A stretch of DNA of 48,101 bases from Alcaligenaceae bacterium (GTDB lineage Bacteria; Pseudomonadota; Gammaproteobacteria; Burkholderiales; Burkholderiaceae_B), in NCBI GenBank assembly GCA_947378965.1, contig CANCMG010000002.1, forward strand, positions 69,938-118,038. Reading direction: 5' to 3'. Position 1 is the first letter of the stretch. Each line of letters opens with the position of its first letter. A model generated the notes under the pieces. That model saw only the letters and a list, made by a program, of their open reading frames with translations. It ran no database searches and was not told the origin of the DNA. This document shows positions 15,331-24,230 of the stretch, piece by piece. The translations under genes and the position numbers were made by a program.

Positions 15331-17577
15331 CTAAATAAGCGTTAAGCCCTGCTTACGCAAGGGCAAATCCCTCGCGGGTTTACCCGTAGCAGCAAAGATT
15401 GCATTCAACACCGCGGGGCCTACGACACAGATGGTGGGTTCGCCCACACCACCCCAGAAATCATGGGTTGGCACCAATACGCACTCAACCTTTGGCGTAT
15501 CTTTAAGTTTGGCTAGGGGATACGAGTGATAGTTGTTTTCTTTCACTTGCCCGTTTTCAATCGTGATGTCTTCATTAAAAATTGCAGACAGTGCCATCAC
15601 AACCGAACCCTCAATCTGGGCTTTGACTTGCGAGGGGTTCACAAAGTGCCCCGAATTCAAGGCAAAAACCATGCGGTGCACTTTGACCTGACCACTTGGC
15701 GATACCGACACCTCAGCGGTAGCTGCCGAGTAGCTGCCATAGCCCATGAACTGCGCAATGCCGCGATGCTGTCCTGCAGGCAGCGGCTTACCCCAATCAC
15801 CTTTTTGAGCGACTGCATCTAAGACTGCGAGATGCTTTGGGTGTTTTGTCATCAAGTCACGACGAAACGCCAAGGAATCGCGACCCGCTGCACGCGCGCA
15901 CTCTTCAATGAAGCATTCCATGTAAATACCGTTTTGATTGGTATTGACACCACGCCAAGGGCCGACAGGCACAGGGCTGTTGCGCATGACATACTCAGTT
16001 AAAAGCGACGGGAAGGTGTAACCCAATTGGGCATCACCCGGCTCTTCGTAAAAACCTTGAAGTTGCCGAATGTCTTTATTATTTTTAATGGCTGACGGAT
16101 TTAAGTATGCATTGATTGACTGGCCCGAGACGCGAACATGAAATCCTGTCAAATTGCCCTTGTCATCTAGGCCTGCTGACATTTTTGCCATCGAAATCGG
16201 GCGATAGAAGTCGTGCATCATATCTTCTTCGCGACTCCAGACCATCTTAATCGGAACGTTGGGATAGAGCTTGGCAATCGCAACAGCGTGATGCATAAAA
16301 TCTTGTGTACCGCCACGCCGTCCAAGCCCACCGCCCAAGTCCATGGTCTGAATATCACAATTTGCCAGCGGCAGGCCAGACGCTTCAGAGAGCGCTGCGA
16401 TCGAGGCTTCGGCGTTTTGCGTGGGCACCCAGGCGTAAGCCCGGTCAGCACTTAGTTGCACCACGCAATTCATAGGCTCCATCGTGGCGTGGGCCAAAAA
16501 TTGGCTGCTGTACACAGCTTCGACTGTTTTGGCAGACGCTTTGATCGCGGCAAGTGCATCGCCTTCTTTACGCTGCCAGTAGTCGCCTTCGGCGCCCAGG
16601 CCTTCTTTTAATCCCGCTGCGATTGTCGTACTAGAGGCCTTGGCATTTGGACCTAAATCCCAATCGATCGGAAGGTTATCTAGGGCTGTTTTGGCACGCC
16701 ACCACGTGTCAGCCACGACAGCCACCGTTGAGTCATTGACTTTGACCACGCCCTTCACACCGCGCATGGCTTTGACCTTTGATTCGTCAAAACTCACGAG
16801 TTTGCCGCCAAACACCGGACAGCTTTTGACTGCCGCGCATAACATTCCCGGCAGACGCAAGTCGATACTGAAGACTTTGGCGCCGTTAACTTTGTCTGCG
16901 GTATCTAAGCGAGGGACCGCAGTCCCTGCGATTTTCCACTCTTGAGGCTTTTTCAGCACAATAGATTTTGCTTCGGGGGGTGTTAGCTTGGCCGCTGCAT
17001 CAGCGACTTTGCCGTAACTCACAGTGCGATTCGTCGGGGCATGCGTGATCACACCTTTACTCACCGTCAACTCAGACACTGGCACTTTGAACTGCTCAGC
17101 GGCCGCTTGCAAAAGCATCAGCCGGGCGGCAGCACCACCACGACGAACATAATCATGCGAGTCACGAATACCACGGCTACCGCCTGTCGCCATTGCACCC
17201 CAAGCACGCTTGCGGGCCAAATTTTGCCCTGCAGAAGGTGCTTCATAGGTGACTTTTTTCCAGTCGCAGTCGAGCTCTTCGGCGACCAACTGGGCTAAGC
17301 CCGTGCGTGTGCCCTGCCCCATCTCAGAGCGAACGATACGAATCACCACGGTATCGTCGGGTTTAATCACCACCCACAAGTTCACCTCGTCAGCGGTCAA
17401 GGTTGGCGCAGTGGCCTGTGCCAGAGCCGGGCGCGCCTGCATCAACCCAAGTGCCAGACCTGCACCAACGGAGGCCGTGCCGATCAAAAACTGCCGACGA
17501 GCAGGATGTAAAGGACTGTTGGATAGACGCTTAACATTACGTGTTGCGCCAGGAGCCTTACTGATATGGTTTGTCAT
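15331..17577 (-). CDS. Molybdenum hydroxylase large subunit, isoquinoline 1-oxidoreductase beta type (copy 1)
   Basis: 748 residues with a Tat leader ('ARRQFLIGTASVGAGLALGL', ALA site). Family marks are 'RSEMGQGTRTGLAQLVAEEL', 'DLGGGLGRRGGTQDFMHHA', 'HATMEPMNCVVQ' and the C-terminal 'WGGVGEPTICVVGPAVLNAI' with the catalytic Glu. In the molybdopterin loop GGGxG reads GGGLGRR here but GGGFGRR in copy 2, a difference next to the active site that could change substrate range. It follows its 2Fe-2S subunit after 11 bases. As with copy 2 it is expected in the periplasm with a cytochrome c acceptor. The two copies run collinearly with clear similarity throughout, so they are diverged duplicates, not a recent repeat. 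Confidence 0.9.
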   Translation of the reverse strand: MTNHISKAPGATRNVKRLSNSPLHPARRQFLIGTASVGAGLALGLMQARPALAQATAPTLTADEVNLWVVIKPDDTVVIRIVRSEMGQGTRTGLAQLVAEELDCDWKKVTYEAPSAGQNLARKRAWGAMATGGSRGIRDSHDYVRRGGAAARLMLLQAAAEQFKVPVSELTVSKGVITHAPTNRTVSYGKVADAAAKLTPPEAKSIVLKKPQEWKIAGTAVPRLDTADKVNGAKVFSIDLRLPGMLCAAVKSCPVFGGKLVSFDESKVKAMRGVKGVVKVNDSTVAVVADTWWRAKTALDNLPIDWDLGPNAKASSTTIAAGLKEGLGAEGDYWQRKEGDALAAIKASAKTVEAVYSSQFLAHATMEPMNCVVQLSADRAYAWVPTQNAEASIAALSEASGLPLANCDIQTMDLGGGLGRRGGTQDFMHHAVAIAKLYPNVPIKMVWSREEDMMHDFYRPISMAKMSAGLDDKGNLTGFHVRVSGQSINAYLNPSAIKNNKDIRQLQGFYEEPGDAQLGYTFPSLLTEYVMRNSPVPVGPWRGVNTNQNGIYMECFIEECARAAGRDSLAFRRDLMTKHPKHLAVLDAVAQKGDWGKPLPAGQHRGIAQFMGYGSYSAATAEVSVSPSGQVKVHRMVFALNSGHFVNPSQVKAQIEGSVVMALSAIFNEDITIENGQVKENNYHSYPLAKLKDTPKVECVLVPTHDFWGGVGEPTICVVGPAVLNAIFAATGKPARDLPLRKQGLTLI

Positions 17578-17588
17578 GTTCAGTCTTC

Positions 17589-18086
17589 TTATGCTTTAGT
17601 AACGCCAGCGGTTGCGTAATCGTTTAACACGTCGGCCAATTGCTTTTGACCCGCCGCGACATGAATACCGTCACGAATACGTTGATAGGTGCCGCAGCGG
17701 CAGATATTCGTCATCGCAGCGTCAATGTCAGCGTCGGTGGGCTTGGGCACGCGCTTAAGCAACGCCACCGCAGCCATCACCTGACCTGACTGGCAATAGC
17801 CACACTGTGGGATATCCAGTGCGATCCAAGCCTGTTGAATCGCGTGACTCGAGTCTTTAGACAACCCCTCAACGGTGGTGATCGCCTGACCAGCAGCACT
17901 GGCCACAGGGATCGAGCACGAGCGCACCAATTCACCGTTAAGTTGTACCGAACAGGCGCCACATTGGGCAACCCCACATCCATATTTAGTGCCCGTCAAA
18001 CCGAGCACTTCTCGCAACGCCCACAACAAAGGCATATCTGGTTCAACATCGATATTATGAACCGTGCCGTTTACTTTGAGTTCCAT
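17589..18086 (-). CDS. Molybdenum hydroxylase small subunit, 2 x 2Fe-2S (copy 1)
   Basis: 165 residues, an electron-transfer subunit like copy 2. First cluster: C37, C42, C45, C57 ('[18 protein letters not shown]'). Second cluster: C95, C98, C129, C131 ('CGYCQSGQ', 'ICRCGT'). A C-terminal extension of about 15 residues compared with copy 2 ends '[16 protein letters not shown]'. The ATG at 18086 has GAGGC seven bases upstream. It is the first gene of the hydroxylase run, 184 bp downstream of the oxygenase gene; that gap has no recognisable gene. Confidence 0.92.
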   Translation of the reverse strand: MELKVNGTVHNIDVEPDMPLLWALREVLGLTGTKYGCGVAQCGACSVQLNGELVRSCSIPVASAAGQAITTVEGLSKDSSHAIQQAWIALDIPQCGYCQSGQVMAAVALLKRVPKPTDADIDAAMTNICRCGTYQRIRDGIHVAAGQKQLADVLNDYATAGVTKA

Positions 18087-18270
18087 GAAAAGTGCCTCAA
18101 GTCAGAAGAATTACAGTGGACTATACCTGAGCGAATCACTCAAGTCAGCAAGGTTTTACAGGTTTAATTTTAAAAGCCCCTACTCAGGTCGCGGCTATAG
18201 ATCTCGACCGATGTGCCCTGCAAGCCTGCGTACATAGCGCTCTTAAATGACTTGTTGTCCAAGAGGACAT

Positions 18271-19287
18271 CTAAGACGCCAAGGCATTCTTAAAGTGTCG
18301 ATTGATTTTGGCGCTAATGTAATCACCCGCGTTTACTGGTTGGTATTTTTTGCCTTGGGTCGCGTCAACGCAAGTCGGGATGCAATCGATCAGGGCATCG
18401 GGGTTAGGTTGATGAAAAAACACCAACGACAAACGGCGACTGCTCAAGAGCTGCCCGGGATTTGGGTTGGCCACACGATGCACAGTCGACACCCAGCGGT
18501 CATTGGTCCATTGCGCCATCATGTCGCCAATATTCACCACAAAGGTGCCTGGTTCAACGCTTACGTCCTGCCAGTTCCCACTTTTTGTGCGAATCTGTAA
18601 CCCGCCCGGTGCTGCGGTGGGTGCAACAATGGTCAAAGTCCCGTAATCAGTATGTGGCCCTGCCCGTAACTGGCCAGGCAAGGCGGGCTCGGTTTGAGCT
18701 GGGTAATGATTCAGCGCTAGCGAAGCCATACTGTGATCCACTTTCGACTCAAACCAATTACGCTCTAAATTCAGAGCCAACGCGAACAGACCCAATAAGT
18801 CTTGTGCGAGTTGATTTGCTTGTTGATAGTAAGACTGCATCAGCGCCGCAAATTCAAGCGGTCGCTCTGGCCAGATGTTAGGAGCATAGGCAGTCTGGCC
18901 ATATTGCGCCAGCAGACTCGCCGAAAACTGGTCAACGGGTCCGATCCGATAGCGCTCAAACAGATCAGCGGGCGCTCGTCGGTCTTGCTTTAAATCGCTC
19001 GCGTCCATTGAGTACGACAGCCCAAGTTCTGCCAGACCGGTATAGCCTCGGTTTGCAAACTTAACGGCCTTGACTGCATTTTTCTCTGGTAACGACAAAT
19101 CAAAAAAGTCAAGAGCTGCACCCTGAACGCGCCTGACGAACTCTTGTGTGAGTGGAGTGCCTTTTACGCAAAGAAAGCCTATCTCACACAAGGCCTGATC
19201 AACTTGGCACAACAATTGCTTTACGTCTTGGGTCGAACCCGCAGCCTGATAGTAGGGCGAAAGGTCAAGCAAAGGAATCTGCTGCAT
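18271..19287 (-). CDS. Isopenicillin N synthase-like Fe(II)/2-oxoglutarate-dependent oxygenase
   Basis: 338 residues of the DIOX_N plus 2OG-FeII_Oxy architecture. The iron triad is H212 and D214 in 'GPHTDYGTLT' and H270 in 'VSTVHRVANP'; R285-x-S287 ('RRLSLVFFHQ') is the 2-oxoglutarate carboxylate clamp. The start 'MQQIPLLDLSPYY' is typical. Bacterial relatives oxidise small molecules, and some act on N-heterocycles or remove N-methyl groups. The gene is the most upstream member of the minus-strand run and is divergent from the ABC transporter that begins at 19460. The shared 172-bp gap must hold both promoters; a loose inverted repeat around 19415-19434 (TTAAaGCA...TGCTTAA) could be an operator. 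Family sure, substrate unknown. Confidence 0.9.
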   Translation of the reverse strand: MQQIPLLDLSPYYQAAGSTQDVKQLLCQVDQALCEIGFLCVKGTPLTQEFVRRVQGAALDFFDLSLPEKNAVKAVKFANRGYTGLAELGLSYSMDASDLKQDRRAPADLFERYRIGPVDQFSASLLAQYGQTAYAPNIWPERPLEFAALMQSYYQQANQLAQDLLGLFALALNLERNWFESKVDHSMASLALNHYPAQTEPALPGQLRAGPHTDYGTLTIVAPTAAPGGLQIRTKSGNWQDVSVEPGTFVVNIGDMMAQWTNDRWVSTVHRVANPNPGQLLSSRRLSLVFFHQPNPDALIDCIPTCVDATQGKKYQPVNAGDYISAKINRHFKNALAS

Positions 19288-19459
19288 ATTGGTGATACTC
19301 CTGTCGTGAAACGGGCCAACCCACAGTCGGGCTAGCCATCTATCTCAGTTACGCCGTCAATTGCGACTCGCTGAGCCTGACGCTGGAGCTAAGCAAATTT
19401 CGTGCCGACATCGCTTAAAGCAATTAGTGCTTAACCGCTGAATTTATAAGGATCTTGCT

Positions 19460-20626
19460 ATGAAACATTCACGACTGATTCGCCTTGGTGCAACGCTGTC
19501 CACCTTCGTAGCGCTTAGCTTGAGTCCAAGCGCTCAAGCCGCTGATCTGAAGATTGGTCTTGTCGCAGCACTCACTGGACAATCCGCCCAGTCAGGTGAG
19601 GCCATTACACGAGGCTTGACGATTGCAATCGACGAAATCAACGCAAAAGGTGGCGTGCTCGGTCAAAAACTTGTGTTGGTCAAACGCGACGATGAATCGA
19701 GCCCGCCCAAGGGCGTGACTGCCGCACGCGAACTGATCTCAAGTGAAAAAGTCGTCGCCTTGTTTGGCGGCATCGATACGCCGGTCTCATTGGCGATTGT
19801 GCCGATCGCCAATCAAAACAAGAAACCCTTTATGGGCGTTTGGGCAGCAGGCACCAACATTACAAAAAATGGGGCCTCGCCTAACTATGTGTTTCGTGTC
19901 TCAGCGCAAGACGACCTCGTTGACATCGCCTTGATTAAATATGCGATGAGCACATACAACGCGAAGAAGCCTGGTCTGGTTTTGGTAAATAACCCCTGGG
20001 GCGAGTCTAACGAAAAAGGTCTCAAAGCCGCCGCAGCCGCTGTCAATCTTCCAATCGCCGGGGTTGAGAAGATTGAGCAAACCGATATCGACATGACCCC
20101 TCAATTGAATCGCCTAAAAAGCGCGGGTGCCGACACCATCATTCTGGTCGCCAACGCTGGGCCTGGTGCTCAAATGATGAAATCGCGCGAACGCATGGGT
20201 TGGTCTGTGCCAGTCGTATCCCACTGGGGGATTTCGGGCGGGCGTTTTGACGAACTTGTAGGACCCACTGCTGGTGACGTTCACTTTATTCAGACTTACA
20301 GCTTCTTTTCACCACCAACGCCAGTCTCTGAAAAAATCATGGCTGAGTTATCGAAGCGCTATGGGGTGAAAACTGCAGCAGACATCATTGCCCCGGTCGG
20401 TACCGCAAATGCCTACGATGCGATGCACCTGTTGGCACTGGCCATTGAAAACGCAAAGAGCACAGACGGAGAGGCCATCCGTGTCGCACTCGAAAAAATT
20501 GAGTCTTATCCGGGGCTCATCAAAACCTACAACAAACCTTTCGCGAGCTCGGCCCATGAGGCACTTGCACCCGAAGACTATGTGATGGTGCGCTACAGCG
20601 CGGGCAAAATCGTACCCGTGAAATAG
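19460..20626 (+). CDS. ABC transporter substrate-binding protein, branched-chain amino acid (LivK) type
   Basis: 388 residues with a Sec signal peptide (about 1-27, cleavage after AQA) and the periplasmic binding fold typical of LivK-like receptors: 'ADLKIGLVAALTGQSAQSGE', 'IDEINAKGGVLGQKLVLVKR', 'VALFGGIDTPVSLAIVPIAN' and 'VNNPWGESNEKGLKAAAAAV'. In Burkholderiales this family binds many ligands besides leucine, such as urea, amides, aromatic acids and purine or pyrimidine derivatives. AAGGA precedes the ATG. It is the first gene of a transporter operon with the permease four bases downstream. Ligand unknown; the catabolic genes on the other side of the shared promoter hint at an N-containing compound. 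Confidence 0.92.
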   Translation: MKHSRLIRLGATLSTFVALSLSPSAQAADLKIGLVAALTGQSAQSGEAITRGLTIAIDEINAKGGVLGQKLVLVKRDDESSPPKGVTAARELISSEKVVALFGGIDTPVSLAIVPIANQNKKPFMGVWAAGTNITKNGASPNYVFRVSAQDDLVDIALIKYAMSTYNAKKPGLVLVNNPWGESNEKGLKAAAAAVNLPIAGVEKIEQTDIDMTPQLNRLKSAGADTIILVANAGPGAQMMKSRERMGWSVPVVSHWGISGGRFDELVGPTAGDVHFIQTYSFFSPPTPVSEKIMAELSKRYGVKTAADIIAPVGTANAYDAMHLLALAIENAKSTDGEAIRVALEKIESYPGLIKTYNKPFASSAHEALAPEDYVMVRYSAGKIVPVK

Positions 20627-20630
20627 CGTA

Positions 20631-21512
20631 ATGGGCTTGCAAGAATATCTTTCTGCGCTGATCACAGGCGCAGGCATCGGCAGCATGTATGGCCTGGTCG
20701 CACTAGGCTATTACACAACGTATGCCGTGTCGCGCACCGTAAATTTTGCACAAGGTGCGTCGTTGATGCTGGGCGCAGTTGTCACCTTTACGCTCAGTAC
20801 ACAATGGCACTGGCCCACTTGGCTGGCGGTGTTGGTTGCACTGAGCTGTTGTGGCCTCTGGAGCTATTTCGTCGAGGTGATCGCTGTGCGCCCCTTCGTG
20901 AAAAGGGGTTCAGATGCCTGGCTCATGGCAACTGTGGCCTTAGGTCTGATTCTCGAGAATGTCGTGCTCTTTAGCTTTGGCAAAGATCCCCGAGGTCAGA
21001 GCTCGTCTCTGCTGCAACAGGGTTTTGATTTGGGTGGACTGCGTCTGAATACCCTGCAAGTGTTAATTCCTTTAATAGGCTTTGGACTCGCCCTGCTGCT
21101 GACGCTCGCGATGCGCCTCACCGCCACCGGTAAATCCCTGCTAGCTATCGCGCAAAATCGAAGTGCGGCGGGGCTGATGGGAATCGATTCAGAAAAAATG
21201 ATTGGTTTAGCTTTCGCACTGGCCGGCGTATTTGCTGGGGTTGCCGGCATCTTGATTGCACCACTCTATACGGTCTCGGCTGGGATGGGCACAGTGTTTG
21301 GGATTAAAGCTTTTGCTGCAGCAATCTTGGGCGGCATCGAAAGTGCAGCAGGCGTCATGGTTGGTGGGTTGATCTTGGGCATTCTTGAAGCCTTACTCGT
21401 CACAGCTGTTGGCTCAACCTACGCACAGATGTTTTCGTTTGGTTTAACGATTGTGGTACTCGCTGTTCGGCCCGTGGGGTTATTTGGCAAACGCGGAATC
21501 AACAAAGTTTGA
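20631..21512 (+). CDS. ABC transporter permease, LivH type
   Basis: 293 residues, nearly all hydrophobic, with about eight membrane spans and the LivH signatures 'YGLVALGYYTTYAVSRTVNF' near the start, 'GLILENVVLFSFGKDPRG', 'LLAIAQNRSAAGLMGIDSEK' (coupling region) and 'GIKAFAAAILGGIESAAGVM'. It forms the membrane channel together with the LivM part of the downstream fusion protein. It starts four bases after the receptor gene stop and ends 39 bp before the fusion gene, so the three genes form a single operon. Confidence 0.93.
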   Translation: MGLQEYLSALITGAGIGSMYGLVALGYYTTYAVSRTVNFAQGASLMLGAVVTFTLSTQWHWPTWLAVLVALSCCGLWSYFVEVIAVRPFVKRGSDAWLMATVALGLILENVVLFSFGKDPRGQSSSLLQQGFDLGGLRLNTLQVLIPLIGFGLALLLTLAMRLTATGKSLLAIAQNRSAAGLMGIDSEKMIGLAFALAGVFAGVAGILIAPLYTVSAGMGTVFGIKAFAAAILGGIESAAGVMVGGLILGILEALLVTAVGSTYAQMFSFGLTIVVLAVRPVGLFGKRGINKV

Positions 21513-21551
21513 CCTCGTCGGTCTGAACAAACGAGACTACACGGAACAACG

Positions 21552-24083
21552 ATGAACACTATACGCTCAGCGAATCTAGTCGGTTGTATTTGGCTCTGCA
21601 TTGGCTCGATTGCTGTTTTCTTTATCAACGATTATCAATCACTGGTACTGGGGACTGTTGCCATCACCGCAATCGTTGGCGTGGGCTTAAACATTTTGAT
21701 GGGCTTGGCCGGCCAGACCTCTCTCGGACATGCCGCGTTTTACTCGATTGGCGCCTATACGGGTACGCTTCTGACAATGAAGCTCGGTGTGCCCTATGCA
21801 GTCGCGATGGTTGGCTCGGCCCTCATGGCAGGCTTAGCCGGCGCCTTACTCGCGCTACCAGCCTTGCGCGTCAAAGGCCCGTATCTTGCAATGATCACCA
21901 TTGCCTTTGGCTACTTTGTTGAACAAGGGATTGCTGAATGGAAAGATCTCACTGGTGGCTGGAATGGCATCATGAACATTGCACGACCCCTGTTTGGTGG
22001 TGTAGAGATCACCGGCCTGCAACTCACTTGGTTCGCAGTACTTCTTAGCGCAGCCTTAATCCCCACCTATGCGTGGTTTGCTGATAGTCGCTGGGGGATT
22101 ATCATGCGAGCCACGCGCGACGCAGAAATTGCCGCAAGTGCCTTAGGTGCAAAGCTTTTAGTCGTCCGTGTCATTGCGTTTAGCCTGTCGGCAGCACTGG
22201 CCGGAATCGCTGGCTCGTTATTTGCCAGTATGAACGGCTTTATTAGCCCTGAGTCGTTTCCGTTTTTTCAGTCATTGATTTTTTTATTGATGCTGATGAT
22301 CGGAGGGGTGGGCTACGCTGCCGGCCCCTTGCTCGGTGCTCTCGTGGTGATCTTGCTACCTGAATCGCTGTCGATGTTGGCAGAATATCGTTTGATATTT
22401 TTTGGCGGTTTGCTTCTGGTGGTCTTGCTCATTGCCCCCAATGGCATGGCAGGTGCCGCGCTCAAACTGGGGCAAGCTCTCGAACGTCGCATTGCAAAGC
22501 GTCGCGCGCCCGTCACACAGGCTTCGACACACTCGGTCTCGCTACAGACGATCATGGACGCCCATAGCCGCCAGCACGCGGATCAGGCCGAACTCACACT
22601 CAAGGATCTTGGCGTTGTCTTTGGCGGCAATCACGCCCTAAAAGACGTGACCCTCAGCGCGCTGGGCGGACGCGTGACGAGCTTGATCGGCCCAAATGGT
22701 GCCGGCAAGACAACCTTGATCAATCTTGTGACAGGGTTTTACCAAGCAACGCATGGCACAGTCAACATGAACGGCCGGCAACTCAACGGGCTCAGCATGG
22801 CTGAGGTTGGCCGCAGCGGCTTGAGTCGCACGTATCAGACCTCGCAATTGTTTGGCTCGTTGAGTGTTGTAGACAACGTTTATGTTGGGCTGTTGCAAGG
22901 TAGGTTGTGGGGATCAATTCCTGTCACTTCGCACCACAATTTCTGCGAGCAACTTTTGCGCGCTGTCGGCTATCAGGGCTCATGCTCGACCCTCGCGGGG
23001 GCGCTTGCGCATGTCGATCGTCGCCTAGTCGAAATTGCGCGAGCCCTCGCCGCTCGCCCAGCCTTCGTTTTACTGGATGAACCTGCCGCTGGCCTAAGCG
23101 CCGACGAGAAAATTCAGCTTGCGGCAGTCTTAAAAAATATTGCTAACGTGGGGATCGGCGTCTTGGTCATCGAGCATGACATGACGTTGGTGATGAACAT
23201 TTCGGATCAGATACACGTCTTAGAATCGGGACGGTTGATTGCCTCGGGCACACCCTCTGAAATTCAACACAGTGCAGTTGTCAAAGCTGCCTACCTTGGC
23301 AATGGTGAATCAAAGTTTTTACAACAGGCCGTGACACAGATACAGACCATCTCGACGCTTGACGAACAACCTCGGGCGCAAGATATCTTGGTCATAGGCG
23401 GAGTATCAGCAGACTATGGAGCTGCAGATGTTTTGACCGAGGTGAGTTTTGCAGTGAGAAAAGGCGAAACCGTTGCCGTGCTGGGCGCAAACGGCGCCGG
23501 CAAATCAACCTTGATGCGAGTGCTGTCAGGGCTACATAGACAATTTTCTGGGGCAATCGGCTTTGATGGACGCGACATTAGCCACCTTGCCGCGCATCAG
23601 GTTGCACGTTTAGGCTTATTGATGGTACCAGAGGGTAGACAGGTTTTTGCAGAACTAAGCGTCGAAGACAATATTCGGATTGGCGCTCATGCTCGGGCAG
23701 GCATGACACCCGAAAAGCTACACGCGATTTACACGATGTTTCCTAAGCTAGAGATCCTAAAAGCACGTCGCGCGGGTTTGCTGTCAGGCGGCGAACAACA
23801 AATGCTGGCGCTTGCGCGTGGCCTAGCGGGTGAACCGCTGGTGCTTTTACTTGACGAGCCCTCGCTCGGCTTGGCCCCAGCCATTGTTGAAGACTTGTTT
23901 TTACGGCTCGCGGCGCTCAAAGCAAGTGGCTTAACGCTGCTGCTAGTTGACCAGCGCGCCGACATGGCCTTAGCCTTGGCTGATCATGCCAATTTGTTGA
24001 CCTCGGGTCGCATGATCTTCAGCGGAACCTCTGACGCCTTACAAGCCTCAGGAAAATTAACAGAAGCTTACCTTGGTGCTTAA
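21552..24083 (+). CDS. Fused ABC transporter: LivM permease + LivG ATPase + LivF ATPase
   Basis: One uninterrupted 843-residue frame carries what are normally three proteins. Residues 1-~320 are a LivM permease ('LMGLAGQTSLGHAAFYSIGA', 'GPYLAMITIAFGYFVEQ'). Residues ~345-585 are a LivG ATPase with Walker A at 380-388 (GPNGAGKTT), Walker B 'FVLLDEPAAGLS' and H-loop 'VIEHDM'. Residues ~610-843 are a LivF ATPase with Walker A at 645-653 (GANGAGKST), signature 'LLSGGEQQMLALARGL' and 'LLLDEPSLGLAP'. The LivG signature is degenerate: where the family has LxYGxQRRLEIARAL, this protein has 'LAHVDRRLVEIARAL', lacking the conserved Gly. LivF-LivG asymmetry would leave one composite ATP site weak. LivM-LivG fusions are known; a triple fusion is less common. 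Function is inner-membrane uptake with the two genes upstream. Confidence 0.93.
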   Translation: MNTIRSANLVGCIWLCIGSIAVFFINDYQSLVLGTVAITAIVGVGLNILMGLAGQTSLGHAAFYSIGAYTGTLLTMKLGVPYAVAMVGSALMAGLAGALLALPALRVKGPYLAMITIAFGYFVEQGIAEWKDLTGGWNGIMNIARPLFGGVEITGLQLTWFAVLLSAALIPTYAWFADSRWGIIMRATRDAEIAASALGAKLLVVRVIAFSLSAALAGIAGSLFASMNGFISPESFPFFQSLIFLLMLMIGGVGYAAGPLLGALVVILLPESLSMLAEYRLIFFGGLLLVVLLIAPNGMAGAALKLGQALERRIAKRRAPVTQASTHSVSLQTIMDAHSRQHADQAELTLKDLGVVFGGNHALKDVTLSALGGRVTSLIGPNGAGKTTLINLVTGFYQATHGTVNMNGRQLNGLSMAEVGRSGLSRTYQTSQLFGSLSVVDNVYVGLLQGRLWGSIPVTSHHNFCEQLLRAVGYQGSCSTLAGALAHVDRRLVEIARALAARPAFVLLDEPAAGLSADEKIQLAAVLKNIANVGIGVLVIEHDMTLVMNISDQIHVLESGRLIASGTPSEIQHSAVVKAAYLGNGESKFLQQAVTQIQTISTLDEQPRAQDILVIGGVSADYGAADVLTEVSFAVRKGETVAVLGANGAGKSTLMRVLSGLHRQFSGAIGFDGRDISHLAAHQVARLGLLMVPEGRQVFAELSVEDNIRIGAHARAGMTPEKLHAIYTMFPKLEILKARRAGLLSGGEQQMLALARGLAGEPLVLLLDEPSLGLAPAIVEDLFLRLAALKASGLTLLLVDQRADMALALADHANLLTSGRMIFSGTSDALQASGKLTEAYLGA

Positions 24084-24117
24084 GCGCCCAGACTCCTGGC
24101 AATCTTCGGGCAGCGCG

Positions 24118-24142
24118 ATGAGACCCACTAACTCATTTTTTA
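24118..24142 (+). terminator. Possible weak intrinsic terminator after the ABC operon
   Basis: A short stem ATGAG/CTCAT (24118-24122 and 24132-24136) runs directly into a T-stretch at 24136-24141. It lies 35 bp after the fusion gene stop. The stem is only five pairs, so this is tentative. Confidence 0.3.
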
Positions 24143-24230
24143 AATCTTTAAGCTCTCTCAACACCACCAAATAATCGACTCTCTTTTCATCGCTTAACTT
24201 CCTTAATCGCTTCCTCACCACGCTCACGCT

